Positions 26,387-35,403 of a stretch of DNA of 55,078 nt are shown piece after piece. Source of the stretch: Candidatus Gastranaerophilales bacterium (GTDB taxonomy: Bacteria > Cyanobacteriota > Vampirovibrionia > Gastranaerophilales > Gastranaerophilaceae); NCBI GenBank assembly GCA_944326015.1, contig CALVCJ010000002.1:1-55078 (forward strand), in the 5' to 3' direction. The translations under genes and the position numbers were made by a program. The notes below the pieces were generated by a model that did not search any database, was not told where the DNA came from, and saw only the letters and a list, made by a program, of their open reading frames with translations. Every line of letters begins with the position of its first letter. The first letter of the stretch is position 1.

Positions 26387-27084
26387 TAAATTCCCTTCAT
26401 AGCTTCACTTATAACCGCAAGCTGTGTTTCAATTGTTGCGTCTATTACACCATTTGTCGTCGTAACCATACAACCGCCTTCCATAATTGTTTCATCAGGT
26501 ACAATAATCACTTTAGCGTCAAGTCCGACATTCTTTACAGCATCAGGTATTTCTGTCTTTAATAAAGAGACCTGAGACGGGTTTACACGTAAAGTTATCT
26601 TTGTTTCTTCTTTTGATAATCCCTTTAATATTTCTATTATATTATCAATAATTATTGATGGATCTTGCTGTAATTCCTTCTTAATGATTTTTTTTGCAAT
26701 ATCAACACTAATTTCTAAAATGTCAGGGGCAATATAATCAAAAACCGCCTGCTTTGCACCAAGAAAGGCTGTTAAACTGCTTCTAACTTCTTCCATATCA
26801 TCTTTTGCCTGACTTAATCCGTCCTGATATCCTTCTTTAGCAGCAGCTTCTCTTATATTTTGTGCTTCTTCCCTTGCACGCGAAATAAGGTTCCTATCGT
26901 CAATCCTTCTGAAACCTCTGCGCCTGTCGCCGCGTCTGCGTTCTTGACGTTGCTTGAAATCTATATCGTCAAGATTAAACAGATCAATTGTATCTTCTTC
27001 AATCTTGACCTCAGGATCTTTATCTGCCTGTTCTTCTTTTATTATTTCCACCGCCTGTTTACCGGCTCTCTTTTTAATAATCAT
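26386..27084 (-). CDS. fliH: Flagellar export stator protein FliH
   Basis: FliH (SctL) is the peripheral stator that links the FliI ATPase to the export apparatus. The sequence has an acidic/basic N-terminal part (ERRRGDRRRGFRRIDD), a long helical middle, and the conserved C-terminal FliH/V-ATPase E-like domain (KITLRVNPSQ, MEGGCMVTTTNGVIDATIETQL). I chose the ATG at 27084; a TTG two codons upstream is possible. No clear ribosome binding site is seen; the upstream gene ends 12 bases before, so coupling is likely. fliI itself is not in this window. Confidence 0.82.
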   Translation of the reverse strand: MIIKKRAGKQAVEIIKEEQADKDPEVKIEEDTIDLFNLDDIDFKQRQERRRGDRRRGFRRIDDRNLISRAREEAQNIREAAAKEGYQDGLSQAKDDMEEVRSSLTAFLGAKQAVFDYIAPDILEISVDIAKKIIKKELQQDPSIIIDNIIEILKGLSKEETKITLRVNPSQVSLLKTEIPDAVKNVGLDAKVIIVPDETIMEGGCMVTTTNGVIDATIETQLAVISEAMKGI

Positions 27085-27095
27085 GATCAACTATA

Positions 27096-28106
27096 TTATA
27101 CACTATCTTCAAGGTGTGTGGCAATAATATTTGCGACTCTGGGAGGAATTTCATAATATTCCCCTTCTAATGCAGAAAAGACAAACCTTTTCACCTTTGC
27201 ACGCTCAGGTCGCAAAATTTGTTCCATACGTGATCTATCTAAATATTGCGAAACATTTTGAATTTTGTTAAGAATTTTTGAAGGTGTTAAATTCTGTTTT
27301 ACTCCAGGCAGATTTGTTTTAATCTCCTGCAGGCACCTTAAAGCAGCACCTGCATCAACTTTTGAATCTAAATCAGGCATTCCCATAAATTTAATAACTG
27401 ACTGTGCATCATCAGGATTAAATTTATTAAGAATTGTCTGTACTTTTTCTTGTTTCATTTTCTGGAAAAGCATTGCAAGTGTAGCTAATTTTAAAACTTT
27501 AGCATCAGCTCCAAGAGGCACCGAAGCAGCCGGTGCAGCAACGCTTTGCGGGTTCTGCATACCAGCCTGCTGTGGTTGGATGCTCTGTGTCTGAGCTTGT
27601 TCTGCCTGAGCCTGCTGCTGCATCATCGCATCTATATTGGATTGACTTGCGGCTTTTTCCATTAACCCCTGATCAATTAAATTTTTGTCTTTCAATTCTG
27701 CTATACAATCAAGCCACGTCTTTTTTACATGGTGTTCTATCAACTGCAAACATTGATCCTGCGGTAAATTTTGATGAAAAGCATTTTTTGCTATTTCAAA
27801 AATTGTAAATGCAATCTTTTGCATTATAGGATCCCAGTATTGCTGCGGGATACCTGAGCGGATAAGATCCACTGACTTATGAAAAGACCATTCCGCAATA
27901 ATTTGGGTAATCATTACAGCCTGATCAAGATTAAAATTCAGCTGTGTATCATCGTAAAGCGCCTGCCCTGCTATGGTTGCAAAATTTAATAAAGTATTTG
28001 CAACATAATTTTTCTGATTGTCATTAAAATCAGCAGGAATTAACTCCAGCGCCTGCTGGGCTAAATTTTGTGCAAAACCTTTGTAATCAAATCCTTGTAT
28101 TGCCAT
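27096..28106 (-). CDS. FliG-position protein (divergent motor-switch-like)
   Basis: This 336-residue protein lies between fliF and fliH, the position of fliG in most flagellar operons, but sequence similarity is weak. Residues 1-150 are helical, and a Gln/Ala/Pro-rich linker (about 160-200) is unusual. The segment KLATLAMLFQKMKQEKVQTILNKFNPDDAQSVIKF (about 205-240) resembles the repeated FliG fold (helical ARM-like motif, E-K...L..L.P..). The last part (PERAKVKRFVFSALEGEYYEIPPRV) lacks the standard FliG C-terminal charged ridge I would expect for torque generation. A non-motor, structural role is possible. A 229-base repeat-containing spacer separates it from fliF. Confidence 0.5.
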   Translation of the reverse strand: MAIQGFDYKGFAQNLAQQALELIPADFNDNQKNYVANTLLNFATIAGQALYDDTQLNFNLDQAVMITQIIAEWSFHKSVDLIRSGIPQQYWDPIMQKIAFTIFEIAKNAFHQNLPQDQCLQLIEHHVKKTWLDCIAELKDKNLIDQGLMEKAASQSNIDAMMQQQAQAEQAQTQSIQPQQAGMQNPQSVAAPAASVPLGADAKVLKLATLAMLFQKMKQEKVQTILNKFNPDDAQSVIKFMGMPDLDSKVDAGAALRCLQEIKTNLPGVKQNLTPSKILNKIQNVSQYLDRSRMEQILRPERAKVKRFVFSALEGEYYEIPPRVANIIATHLEDSV

Positions 28107-28335
28107 TTTTTATACCATAGCTTACGACAGCTTTTGAGGCGCTTTTTGTTTGTATTGCATTAACTTTTTATTATCTTAGTGTCGTCGCTTTATTTAGTCA
28201 ATGCACTCGGGTACTCTCGTCATCCTGAACTTGTTTCAGGATCTCAAACTTGTCCCTCGCACCTCTTTTGCTTGATAAGCCTCCCTTCTTTTATTTAGCC
28301 TGACCTCTTGCCTTTCGGACTTCCTGCCTTCCATA
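28107..28335. repeat. Spacer with repeat elements inside the flagellar-type block
   Basis: The fliF-to-fliG-like spacer carries a 27-base palindromic element (28219-28245) almost identical to the one at 23824-23850 in the prepilin leader. It also carries a segment (about 28291-28333, with GGACTTCCTGCCTTC) matching the module next to the poly-G tract at 23864-23907. No ORF is present. Related sequence occurs near 43.2 kb. Confidence 0.6.
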
Positions 28336-30006
28336 TCACCCTTGTTCTATCCAGCTTTTAATTTTTTCACCTGCTTCTTCATCATCAGCATTTGAAAGCT
28401 CTGCTGACAGATTAGAAAGTGTATCTGCAAGCTGTGCCGGATTTTGCTGTTGTATATAGCCTCTTTGCTGTTGCTCAACAAGACCTTGAGCAAGTTCAGA
28501 CTGTCTTTCCGTCAACTGTGCGGCTCTGTTGCTTATATCACTTAACTGCTGTTCCTGCTGGGCAGTTTTTTGCCTCAGCATTTCTACTTCACGCCTGTTT
28601 GCTTCCTGAATTTGCTGAACTTTATTAGAAATTGCTTTAAATACAATCACAAGACCGATACCGCACAATGCAATTGCAAGCCACCAAGGATTACCTGTTT
28701 CATCAGGCTTCGGAAGATTAGCCGGTCTGTCTGATGCAAGGTAAGGATCAGTAGAATCAGAAAATGCAATTGATACATTTTCAGGCTCCACTTTCGGGCT
28801 TGCGGCTTTGGCAATCAAATCCTTTAACTCTTCTAAAGTCGTATTAGCTGGAAGAGCGTTTCTGTCCAGAGTAACTGCAATAGAAATTTCTTCAACAACT
28901 CCCGGTTTTATATACTCATTAGTCTGCGTTTTTGTAACTCCATATTGAGTTTCTCTTGCTGTACGAGAGTAATTTCTGTTCTGACTTGAATCCGAAGAAC
29001 CGTTTGGCAAACCGTTTGGAAGATAAACACTTACTGCATTAACATTTCTATTTGAATCGTTTGTCTGATCGCCTAACCCTTCAGAGAATGTCTGCTCAGT
29101 AACTGATGCTTTCCTATTGGGATCATAATCTATGGTAAATTTTTCAACAGGAGCCTGACGCAAAAATGTACTTACTGTTGCAACGTAATTTCCCTGTCCT
29201 ATAAGCCTGTCTAATTGTTGGTTAACTTTAGCTGTCATATACTTATCGTTTTCTTCCAAACGATGGAGCATTTCATCTTCTGCATTCATTATGCTGTGAT
29301 AAGTATTTCCGTTAGTATCAGTGATTGCGATATTTTCTGCAGTTAATCCGGTGACACTTCCAAGCAGAAGGTTTGTTATTGCTTTCACTTTTAACTGATC
29401 AAGTTTTGAAGCATCTTTGGCAAGAGTAATCTGAACGGTAGCAGTTACCGGTTTTTGCATCGAAGTAAACATTGTCTGTTCCGGAATTGAAATAAACACG
29501 GACGCATTATCAACTCCGTCAATTCTTCTTATAAGTCTTGAAAGTTCTCCATTAATAGCTCTTGATAACCTGATTTTTTTATCTTCTTTGGTAGAAGTAA
29601 AATCGCCTTTATCAAAAATTTCAAGTCCGACATTTTGATCCATAAGTCCGCTTTGAACAATTTGAATAAGAGCTAAATCTCTATCTGTTGTATAGCAAGC
29701 TTTTCTACCGGTTTTACAATCACCTTTTTTCAGATAAAGAATAGATTTTGTACCGTCTAATCTTCTGCTTACCGCAATATCATATTTTGCAAGAAGTGCT
29801 TGAATTTCAATAGCTTTACCGGCATTATCTGTTGTCAGCAAATCAACATCGGCTTTTAACGGTTCTCCTGTAACTTCTGTACCCTGGCTTGAGCTTTTAG
29901 ATGAACTAACAATACCTATAGTAACGAAAAGTGCAAGAATTAAAACGGCACCGCCGATTATTCCATAAAGTAAAGGTTTATTCTCCAGTATCTTTGAAAA
30001 GTCCAT
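28336..30006 (-). CDS. fliF: Flagellar MS-ring protein FliF
   Basis: FliF forms the membrane-embedded MS ring that houses the export gate. The 556-residue protein has an N-terminal transmembrane helix (about 13-35), ring-building motifs (about 55-230, with RAINGELSRLIRRIDGVDNASVFISIPEQ), a beta-collar region (about 280-400) and a second transmembrane helix (about 440-460, WWLAIALCGIGLVIVF). The cytoplasmic tail after that is long and Gln-rich, ending in AGEKIKSWIEQG, which may bind the downstream FliG-like protein. Length is normal. Confidence 0.88.
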   Translation of the reverse strand: MDFSKILENKPLLYGIIGGAVLILALFVTIGIVSSSKSSSQGTEVTGEPLKADVDLLTTDNAGKAIEIQALLAKYDIAVSRRLDGTKSILYLKKGDCKTGRKACYTTDRDLALIQIVQSGLMDQNVGLEIFDKGDFTSTKEDKKIRLSRAINGELSRLIRRIDGVDNASVFISIPEQTMFTSMQKPVTATVQITLAKDASKLDQLKVKAITNLLLGSVTGLTAENIAITDTNGNTYHSIMNAEDEMLHRLEENDKYMTAKVNQQLDRLIGQGNYVATVSTFLRQAPVEKFTIDYDPNRKASVTEQTFSEGLGDQTNDSNRNVNAVSVYLPNGLPNGSSDSSQNRNYSRTARETQYGVTKTQTNEYIKPGVVEEISIAVTLDRNALPANTTLEELKDLIAKAASPKVEPENVSIAFSDSTDPYLASDRPANLPKPDETGNPWWLAIALCGIGLVIVFKAISNKVQQIQEANRREVEMLRQKTAQQEQQLSDISNRAAQLTERQSELAQGLVEQQQRGYIQQQNPAQLADTLSNLSAELSNADDEEAGEKIKSWIEQG

Positions 30007-30066
30007 TCTTTACCCTCTAAATTTTAGCCCGAGTCTGTTTATAAATTTTCCTAATCTTAATTTATT

Positions 30067-30405
30067 TTACACCTGAATCTGCATAACTTTGTCATACGCC
30101 TGTATGACTTTTCCCGTAAGCTGAGTTGCAACGTTAATACTTATTTCAGATTTTGCCATTGCAGTCATTACGTCGTGAATATCAACATTACCGCTTCCAG
30201 ACATTACGTCTTTCAATAAATTGTCAGGTGCATTCAATTCTGTATTAAGATTTTCAACCAATCCTGACATTACCTGTTTAAAATCAGGTGATGCGTTGCC
30301 TTCCACACGCGACATTCTTGCAGAAGGCATATTTCCAAATCCTGTATCAAGCTTTGTATGCTGAATTCTGCCTGCCAGATCGTATTGCGGATAAAAACTG
30401 CTCAT
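30067..30405 (-). CDS. fliE: Flagellar hook-basal body complex protein FliE
   Basis: FliE joins the MS ring to the rod. The 112-residue product begins MSSFYPQYD, chosen because AGGA precedes that ATG; a longer form with nine extra residues lacks a site. The C-terminal half has the family signature VDIHDVMTAMAKSEISINVATQLTGKVIQAYDKVMQIQV, matching FliE closely. It is the first gene of the fliE-fliF block, and rod or filament genes are absent from the window. Confidence 0.85.
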   Translation of the reverse strand: MSSFYPQYDLAGRIQHTKLDTGFGNMPSARMSRVEGNASPDFKQVMSGLVENLNTELNAPDNLLKDVMSGSGNVDIHDVMTAMAKSEISINVATQLTGKVIQAYDKVMQIQV

Positions 30406-30569
30406 AATTTCCTGCCTTTCTATATTTATCATATCGTATATTTACTAAATTTATACACCTGACAGGCAAAAAATCATCCAAATTCAGTAGATAAACAGCC
30501 GAATTTAAGCCAAACTTACTACCTGTCAGCATGGCTTTAATGATTTTTTCTAAAAAAGCAAGAATTGTA

Positions 30570-31294
30570 CTATTTTTTACCTTGCCAAAATAAAGTATCG
30601 TACAATGCTTTGTAAGTACATCCATAGCCGTTGTAACCTGAGCTGTTCGTTAGTGAACAATATCTGCTGTCTTCCCAATAAGTACCTTTTGCACCTGAAG
30701 GAACGAGTTTACCTGTCTCAGTAAGTTCAAACATAAATAAATCTCTCCCCAGTTGATTAGGTCTTTTTCTGTAACCATTTACATCCACGGATACAAAAAT
30801 CTGCGTGGAAGCTCCGCTATTTTCAAAAAAATACATCATACCATCCGTAACTATGTATTGTCCGTCATCCAATTTTGTAAAATTAGCTTTCGTAGTTCCT
30901 GAATAATTTTTATACGGGTTATTAGACTCAGAAGACCATGAGTACAAGCAAGCAGAATTTTCAGTTCCTTTACCGCAATCAATTGCACCAATAAAATAAG
31001 GCATTATAGCTTTCTTGAATGCTTCTGCTTATCCATCAAATGTAGAACTTCTCGGAATATCCCCGTTATCTTTTTGATACATCAACAAAGCCTGCTGTAA
31101 AACAGAATATGCTTTTTTTAAAGCTTCACGACGTTCCTGCTTTTCTGTATTATTAATTAACGAAGGCAACGTCATTGCAGCAACAACACCGATAATACCT
31201 AAAGTAATCAAAACCTCTGCTAAGGTAAATGCAGGTATGAGAGCTACAGAATTGCCCCCCCCCCGACATTACAATTCCTGGTAACTTTTTTCAT
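30570..31294 (-). pseudogene. Prepilin-like gene with poly-G frameshift and an internal stop
   Basis: From the ATG at 31294 the gene reads MKKVTRNCNV and then ten G. One more G would join it, with a 22-residue leader, to FTLAEVLITLGIIGVVAAM. As read, the ATG frame stops after 16 residues. In addition the prepilin frame is cut by one TAA (31029-31031), after which the same frame continues for 144 codons to a typical prepilin C-terminus with DVNGYRKRPNQLGRDLFMF. So both a homopolymer shift and a nonsense codon separate the parts. The gene may be a true pseudogene, or an OFF-state allele with a second lesion. Confidence 0.7.
31255..31264 (-). repeat. Poly-G tract (10 G on coding strand)
   Basis: Ten consecutive C on the plus strand begin 31 bases inside the prepilin-like gene. 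Eleven G would restore the frame to the prepilin motif. Its sequence context differs from that of the other two tracts, apart from the homopolymer and its distance from the ATG. Confidence 0.9.
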
Positions 31295-31345
31295 AACTTA
31301 CTTCTATATTCTATATAATGTTGTATTACTATTATAACATCAAGT

Positions 31346-31792
31346 CTATTCTTCTTCAAGCTCGCGTCTGATATCGTCAACTGTTACATGCAGTACAGGA
31401 GAATTTTCATCCTTTCTCAAAACTACATTTGTGATACCTGATTGAACAATAAATCTTTTGCATAAAATACAGATAAAATTGTGCCCCCAGATATACATCG
31501 TAGAGCCTTTACATCTATCCTGACCAGCCTGAATAATTGCATTTTGTTCAGCATGAATAGAACGGCAGGTTTCATATTTTGTACCTGATGGGATATTATG
31601 TTTAATCCTGTAACATTCACCTCTTTCATAGCAGGATTCAACTTTTGAAGGGGTACCATTATAGCCTGTTGCTTTAATTTTTTTATCATCACCGACAATA
31701 ACCGCGCCAACCTGAGCTCTTATACAATTTGATCTGCTAGCACATGTCTTTGCTAAATCTAAAAAATAATCTTCCCATGACTTAATTTCCAT
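31346..31792 (-). CDS. dCMP deaminase / ComEB-type zinc deaminase
   Basis: The enzyme deaminates dCMP to dUMP for thymidylate synthesis. The 148-residue form starts MEIKSWEDYFL, chosen because AAAGGAGG lies about 7 bases upstream; the longer in-frame start is not supported. The zinc site is HAEQNAI (catalytic His/Glu) with FICILCKRFI supplying two Cys. An extra Cys cluster (CASRSNC, CYERGEC) is typical of dCMP deaminases. Divergent from a glycosyltransferase-like gene, with about 80 bases between starts. Confidence 0.86.
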   Translation of the reverse strand: MEIKSWEDYFLDLAKTCASRSNCIRAQVGAVIVGDDKKIKATGYNGTPSKVESCYERGECYRIKHNIPSGTKYETCRSIHAEQNAIIQAGQDRCKGSTMYIWGHNFICILCKRFIVQSGITNVVLRKDENSPVLHVTVDDIRRELEEE

Positions 31793-31871
31793 ATTCCTTC
31801 CTCCTTTAAAACAAATTTTAGTATAAACGCATAATGCTTGCAAATATTTTTTTATAGTATATTATTAAACT

Positions 31872-32741
31872 ATGCTTAATTGGCTGAAAAAAAGTACGCT
31901 TAAAACAATTGATAAAAATTCACTGGACAAAGAAATTGAAACATTTGATTTAAGCGGAACAACAGGTGATGATAAAGGTTTAATAGTATCTCTTACATCT
32001 TTCCCTCAAAGAATGTATGAGATACATTATACACTTTATTCGCTGTTGACGCAAACAGTTAAACCAGCGAAAGTTATTTTGTGGCTCGGGGCAGAACAGT
32101 TCCCTAATCTTGAAAAAGATGTCCCTGAGAAAGTTTTAAAACTTAAAGAAAACGGACTCACAATTGAATGGACAAATAACCTGCGTTCTTATACAAAACT
32201 TGTTCCTGCTTTAAAAAAATACCCAAATAACATAATTGCCACCGCAGACGATGATATTTATTATGAAAAAGAATGGCTTGAAAAACTCCTTAAAAATTAC
32301 GAAAAAAATAAAGACTGCATAATGTGCCACAGAGCACACAGGGTAAAATTTGACAAAAATAATCTTGCCCCTTACAAAAAATGGCCTAAAAAAATTAAAA
32401 GCGGCAAAGCATCTTACCTCAACTTTTTAACTGGTGTCGGAGGAGTTTTGTATCCAGTAAATTCATTATATAAAGATGTTGTAAATGAAAAATTATTTAT
32501 AGAACTTGCGCCAAAAGCCGATGATATCTGGTTTTGGGCTATGGCAGTTTTAAATAGAACAAAAATCCTTGTTGTTAAAGATCGGATAAGAGAGCTTACT
32601 TATGTCAATCCTGAGCGAGAAAGAGGATTAACAGATGAACAGACACTTTTTTCGTATAACAAAAAAGGCGGAAACGACTTACAGATAGAAAAAGTCCTGC
32701 AACAATATCCGCAAATACTTGATATTTTAAAAAGTAAATAA
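31872..32741 (+). CDS. Glycosyltransferase-like protein
   Basis: A 289-residue protein with a Rossmann-like N-terminal half (GLIVSLTSFPQRMYEIHYTLYSLLTQTVKPAKVILWLG) typical of GT-A glycosyltransferases, and a DDD metal-binding site in ATADDDIYYEKEWLEKLL near residue 122. A later motif DDIWFWAMAVL may form the acceptor/base region. It has no membrane segment. The sugar and acceptor cannot be predicted. No clear ribosome binding site is visible. It lies apart from the flippase at 51 kb. Confidence 0.72.
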   Translation: MLNWLKKSTLKTIDKNSLDKEIETFDLSGTTGDDKGLIVSLTSFPQRMYEIHYTLYSLLTQTVKPAKVILWLGAEQFPNLEKDVPEKVLKLKENGLTIEWTNNLRSYTKLVPALKKYPNNIIATADDDIYYEKEWLEKLLKNYEKNKDCIMCHRAHRVKFDKNNLAPYKKWPKKIKSGKASYLNFLTGVGGVLYPVNSLYKDVVNEKLFIELAPKADDIWFWAMAVLNRTKILVVKDRIRELTYVNPERERGLTDEQTLFSYNKKGGNDLQIEKVLQQYPQILDILKSK

Positions 32742-32745
32742 ATTT

Positions 32746-34197
32746 TTAATATCTGTAATTTCTTATTCCAGTTGTAATCATCGCAATATCATATTTATTA
32801 CAAACATCAATTAGTTGCTGATCTTTAAGAGATCCGCCAGGCTGGATAATCAAACTAATTCTACCCTGAACAGCAGAGTATATACAATCTTCGGCAGGCA
32901 ATAATGCATCAGAAGCAAGCACAGCATCTTTTGAATCATCACAGGCATAATCAAGAGCAGCCTCAACTGCGCAAATAACATTTGTCTGCCCTTGAGTTAT
33001 CGCAACAGATTTAAAATCTTTAGCAATTACAACAGCATTAGTTTTAGCATGTTTTACAACCTTCCAGGCAAATACTGCATCCTCAATCTGCTCTGTTGTT
33101 GGTTGCTTCTTTGTTACAACTTTAAACAAATTCTTATCAAGCTCACTGCTATTTTTGTCCTGTACTAACACTCCGAAAGGTGTCATAATAACTTCTTCAA
33201 CTGTCAGCCGCCGATAATCCTTTAAAGACGTATTCAGCTTGATAAGTTTTATCTCTGTATTATCTTTAAATAACTCCAGAGCTTCTTCATCATAACCCGG
33301 TGCAACAACTGCTTCTACAGACATTGAATTTATATGAAGAGCTGCTTCTTTATTTACAGGCTTTGAAAAGCCTACTGTTCCGTAAAATGAACTGACAGGA
33401 TCACAATCAAATGCCTTTGTATATGCCTCATATAGTGAACGACCAAGAGCAACTCCGCATGGTTTTGTATGTCTTATTATTGCAACACTGTTTACATCAT
33501 AAAATTCGCTGACAATATTAGTGGCAACTGTTACATTCAAAATATTATTGAATGAAAGTTCTCGATTGTTGAGAACTTCGTAATCAATCATCTTTGAAAA
33601 TTTATAAATCGAACCTTTTTGATGCGGATTTTCACCACATTTCATATCTTTGAGCTTTTCAAGACTAAAGTTTTTAAAATTATTGTCACCAGCTTCTCCC
33701 AATAAACCGTCTGCAATTATTCTATCATAGACAGCAGTCATATTATACGCCTTTGCTGCGAGTTTAAGTCGGGCATTTTCATTGGCATTTAGCGCTGTAA
33801 AATAATCAGATTTTTCCGTTATAACTGTTATTTTTTTATAATATTTTGCAGCAACACGCGCTATTAAACATCTCCTTATATCAATTTTACTGATCATATC
33901 AGAAAAAACACCGGTTTCAGACATATTTTTATAAGGCTGACAAATATTAATGACAACCATATCAAAAAATTTAGCGATAATATCTTCTGTCATGTCAAAA
34001 GAATCACTTTCATGCACCAACAAATCAGAATTATTTATAAATTGATTTATATTAACACAGTCTATTGCAAAATCTTTTAAAAATTTGTATGTTTCATCAT
34101 CAGCCACTATTTCATATTCAAATTTTTCAGTAAGATTCTTCGCAAAATCCGCCAATTCACTATTATCATATACACTTATGAAAGCACGTTTTTTCAT
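32746..34197 (-). CDS. purH: Bifunctional purine biosynthesis protein PurH, with degenerate cyclohydrolase half
   Basis: PurH carries out the last two steps of IMP synthesis: formyl transfer to AICAR and ring closure. I chose the ATG at 34197, which has GGAG 6 bases upstream. The formyltransferase part (about 190-483) is recognisable: CGENPHQKGSIY, ELSFNNILN, HTKPCGVALG, and a QPGGSLKD ending. Oddities: the usual Lys before His in the KHTNPCG motif is Arg (IIRHTKPCG). The N-terminal cyclohydrolase domain lacks the STGGT and GGRVKTLHP motifs, and the protein is about 30 residues short. The first domain may be inactive or specialised, with another enzyme doing ring closure. It is a single gene, convergent with the glycosyltransferase-like gene. 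Confidence 0.85.
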   Translation of the reverse strand: MKKRAFISVYDNSELADFAKNLTEKFEYEIVADDETYKFLKDFAIDCVNINQFINNSDLLVHESDSFDMTEDIIAKFFDMVVINICQPYKNMSETGVFSDMISKIDIRRCLIARVAAKYYKKITVITEKSDYFTALNANENARLKLAAKAYNMTAVYDRIIADGLLGEAGDNNFKNFSLEKLKDMKCGENPHQKGSIYKFSKMIDYEVLNNRELSFNNILNVTVATNIVSEFYDVNSVAIIRHTKPCGVALGRSLYEAYTKAFDCDPVSSFYGTVGFSKPVNKEAALHINSMSVEAVVAPGYDEEALELFKDNTEIKLIKLNTSLKDYRRLTVEEVIMTPFGVLVQDKNSSELDKNLFKVVTKKQPTTEQIEDAVFAWKVVKHAKTNAVVIAKDFKSVAITQGQTNVICAVEAALDYACDDSKDAVLASDALLPAEDCIYSAVQGRISLIIQPGGSLKDQQLIDVCNKYDIAMITTGIRNYRY

Positions 34198-34296
34198 CAT
34201 ATACTCCAAATTCTTTATATACCAATTTTTTTATTATAGCACTATTATAAAATTTTTGATGTTTTCTTATCATTTCGTAACTATTTTGTGAACTTC

Positions 34297-34325
34297 TTGA
34301 AATAATTTCTTTGCTATATTATAAT
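34297..34325 (+). promoter_or_regulatory. Promoter of the 233-residue protein gene
   Basis: TTGAAA (34297-34302) and TATAAT (34320-34325) are separated by exactly 17 bases. The transcript would start about 10 bases before a GAGGG ribosome binding site and the ATG. Confidence 0.7.
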
Positions 34326-34347
34326 AAAAAAATGAAAGAGGGTAATG

Positions 34348-35049
34348 ATGGTAAGTAATAGAATAAGTGAAGGTGTCGGCAAAAAAATAGTTGAAGCCTT
34401 AAAAAAACAATCAGATATTGAAATTCAAAACGTAGTTGAAAATCCTGCACCAATTGTTGAAGAAACTCCGTTAATGCAGGAAACTCCCGTATCTGAACCA
34501 GAATTTTTAATACCTGCAGAAGAACAGCCACAGTTTGAAGAATATAAGCCGGCGCAAACTCTTGAGCCACACAACAGTCAATCTGTATCAAAACAACAAA
34601 ATCAAAATATTAACATAGAACCTGTAGTTCAACAGACTCAATCTTTTACAGTGCCGCCTCAAATGTCTTTTTCGCAACCGCAGAAAATTTCTGTTCCTCC
34701 AATTAGGGAACAGGAAACATTTGCCGAAGATCTAGAAGGCTTTGAAATTCCGACTAATATTGCTGTTTTAAAACAGCTTATCAATCAGCTTCCAGCAGGT
34801 GTTTCAAGACAAACAGGAGCGCAGATTATTAAACAAACAATGGAAGCTCTCGGTATTTCTATGAAGAGTGTTTTACAAGAAGCACAACAAGTGCAGGAAA
34901 GCCTCAATAATTCAGCAAGAGAATGCCAGAATTCTATTATGGAATACAGAAAACAAATTGCTGTACTTGAAAAACAGGCAAATAAATATCAGAAACAATA
35001 CTCTGCTCTGAATGATATTATAAGCCTATTTGTTCAAACTAATATTTAA
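34348..35049 (+). CDS. Protein of unknown function with coiled-coil C-terminus
   Basis: A 233-residue protein, start chosen at the second of two adjacent ATGs because GAGGG is better spaced. Residues about 25-125 are Pro/Gln/Glu-rich and probably disordered. The remainder (about 130-233) is helical, including VLKQLINQLPAGVSRQTGAQ and a heptad-like end (RKQIAVLEKQANKYQKQYSALND). No signal peptide or membrane segment. It could be a cell-division- or pole-organising-type scaffold, but no family is recognised. Divergent from purH, with its own clear promoter. Confidence 0.65.
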   Translation: MVSNRISEGVGKKIVEALKKQSDIEIQNVVENPAPIVEETPLMQETPVSEPEFLIPAEEQPQFEEYKPAQTLEPHNSQSVSKQQNQNINIEPVVQQTQSFTVPPQMSFSQPQKISVPPIREQETFAEDLEGFEIPTNIAVLKQLINQLPAGVSRQTGAQIIKQTMEALGISMKSVLQEAQQVQESLNNSARECQNSIMEYRKQIAVLEKQANKYQKQYSALNDIISLFVQTNI

Positions 35050-35063
35050 AAAATACCTTATTG

Positions 35064-35390
35064 TTATCTATATGTGAATGAGCTTTGGATATTTTTATCA
35101 ATCATTCCAAGGCAAGATTGATATTCAGCGTCTATCATCTTCAGCCTTGACTGATATTGTAGCATTTGCATATCTAGCTTTTGCTCAAGAACTTTTAATT
35201 TTGCTTGCCGTTGCTGCAACATTTTTGTTGTAGGGGACTCGGGATCATAATCATTACCAACCTGCGTCAAATCGCTGACAGACTGAGATAAAGTCATTTT
35301 TGATTGGGTTATCAACTGAATTTTATATTCCAAATCCAGCCTTTGCTGTTGAAGATATAATAATCTGATTTGTGAGGTAACTAATCCCAT
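35064..35390 (-). CDS. Small helical protein, related to the 416-residue protein at 36.7 kb
   Basis: A 108-residue helical protein starting MGLVTSQIRLLYLQQQRLDLEYK and ending GMIDKNIQSSFTYR. The start and the end both resemble the 416-residue protein downstream (MGMAASQARYLGLTARKTNVEYE; VIDKNIESTF). It looks like a short relative without the central domain. AAGGA lies about 8 bases before the ATG. Function unknown. It belongs to a minus-strand run of four unknown genes. Confidence 0.6.
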   Translation of the reverse strand: MGLVTSQIRLLYLQQQRLDLEYKIQLITQSKMTLSQSVSDLTQVGNDYDPESPTTKMLQQRQAKLKVLEQKLDMQMLQYQSRLKMIDAEYQSCLGMIDKNIQSSFTYR

Positions 35391-35403
35391 TTTATGTTTC
35401 CTT

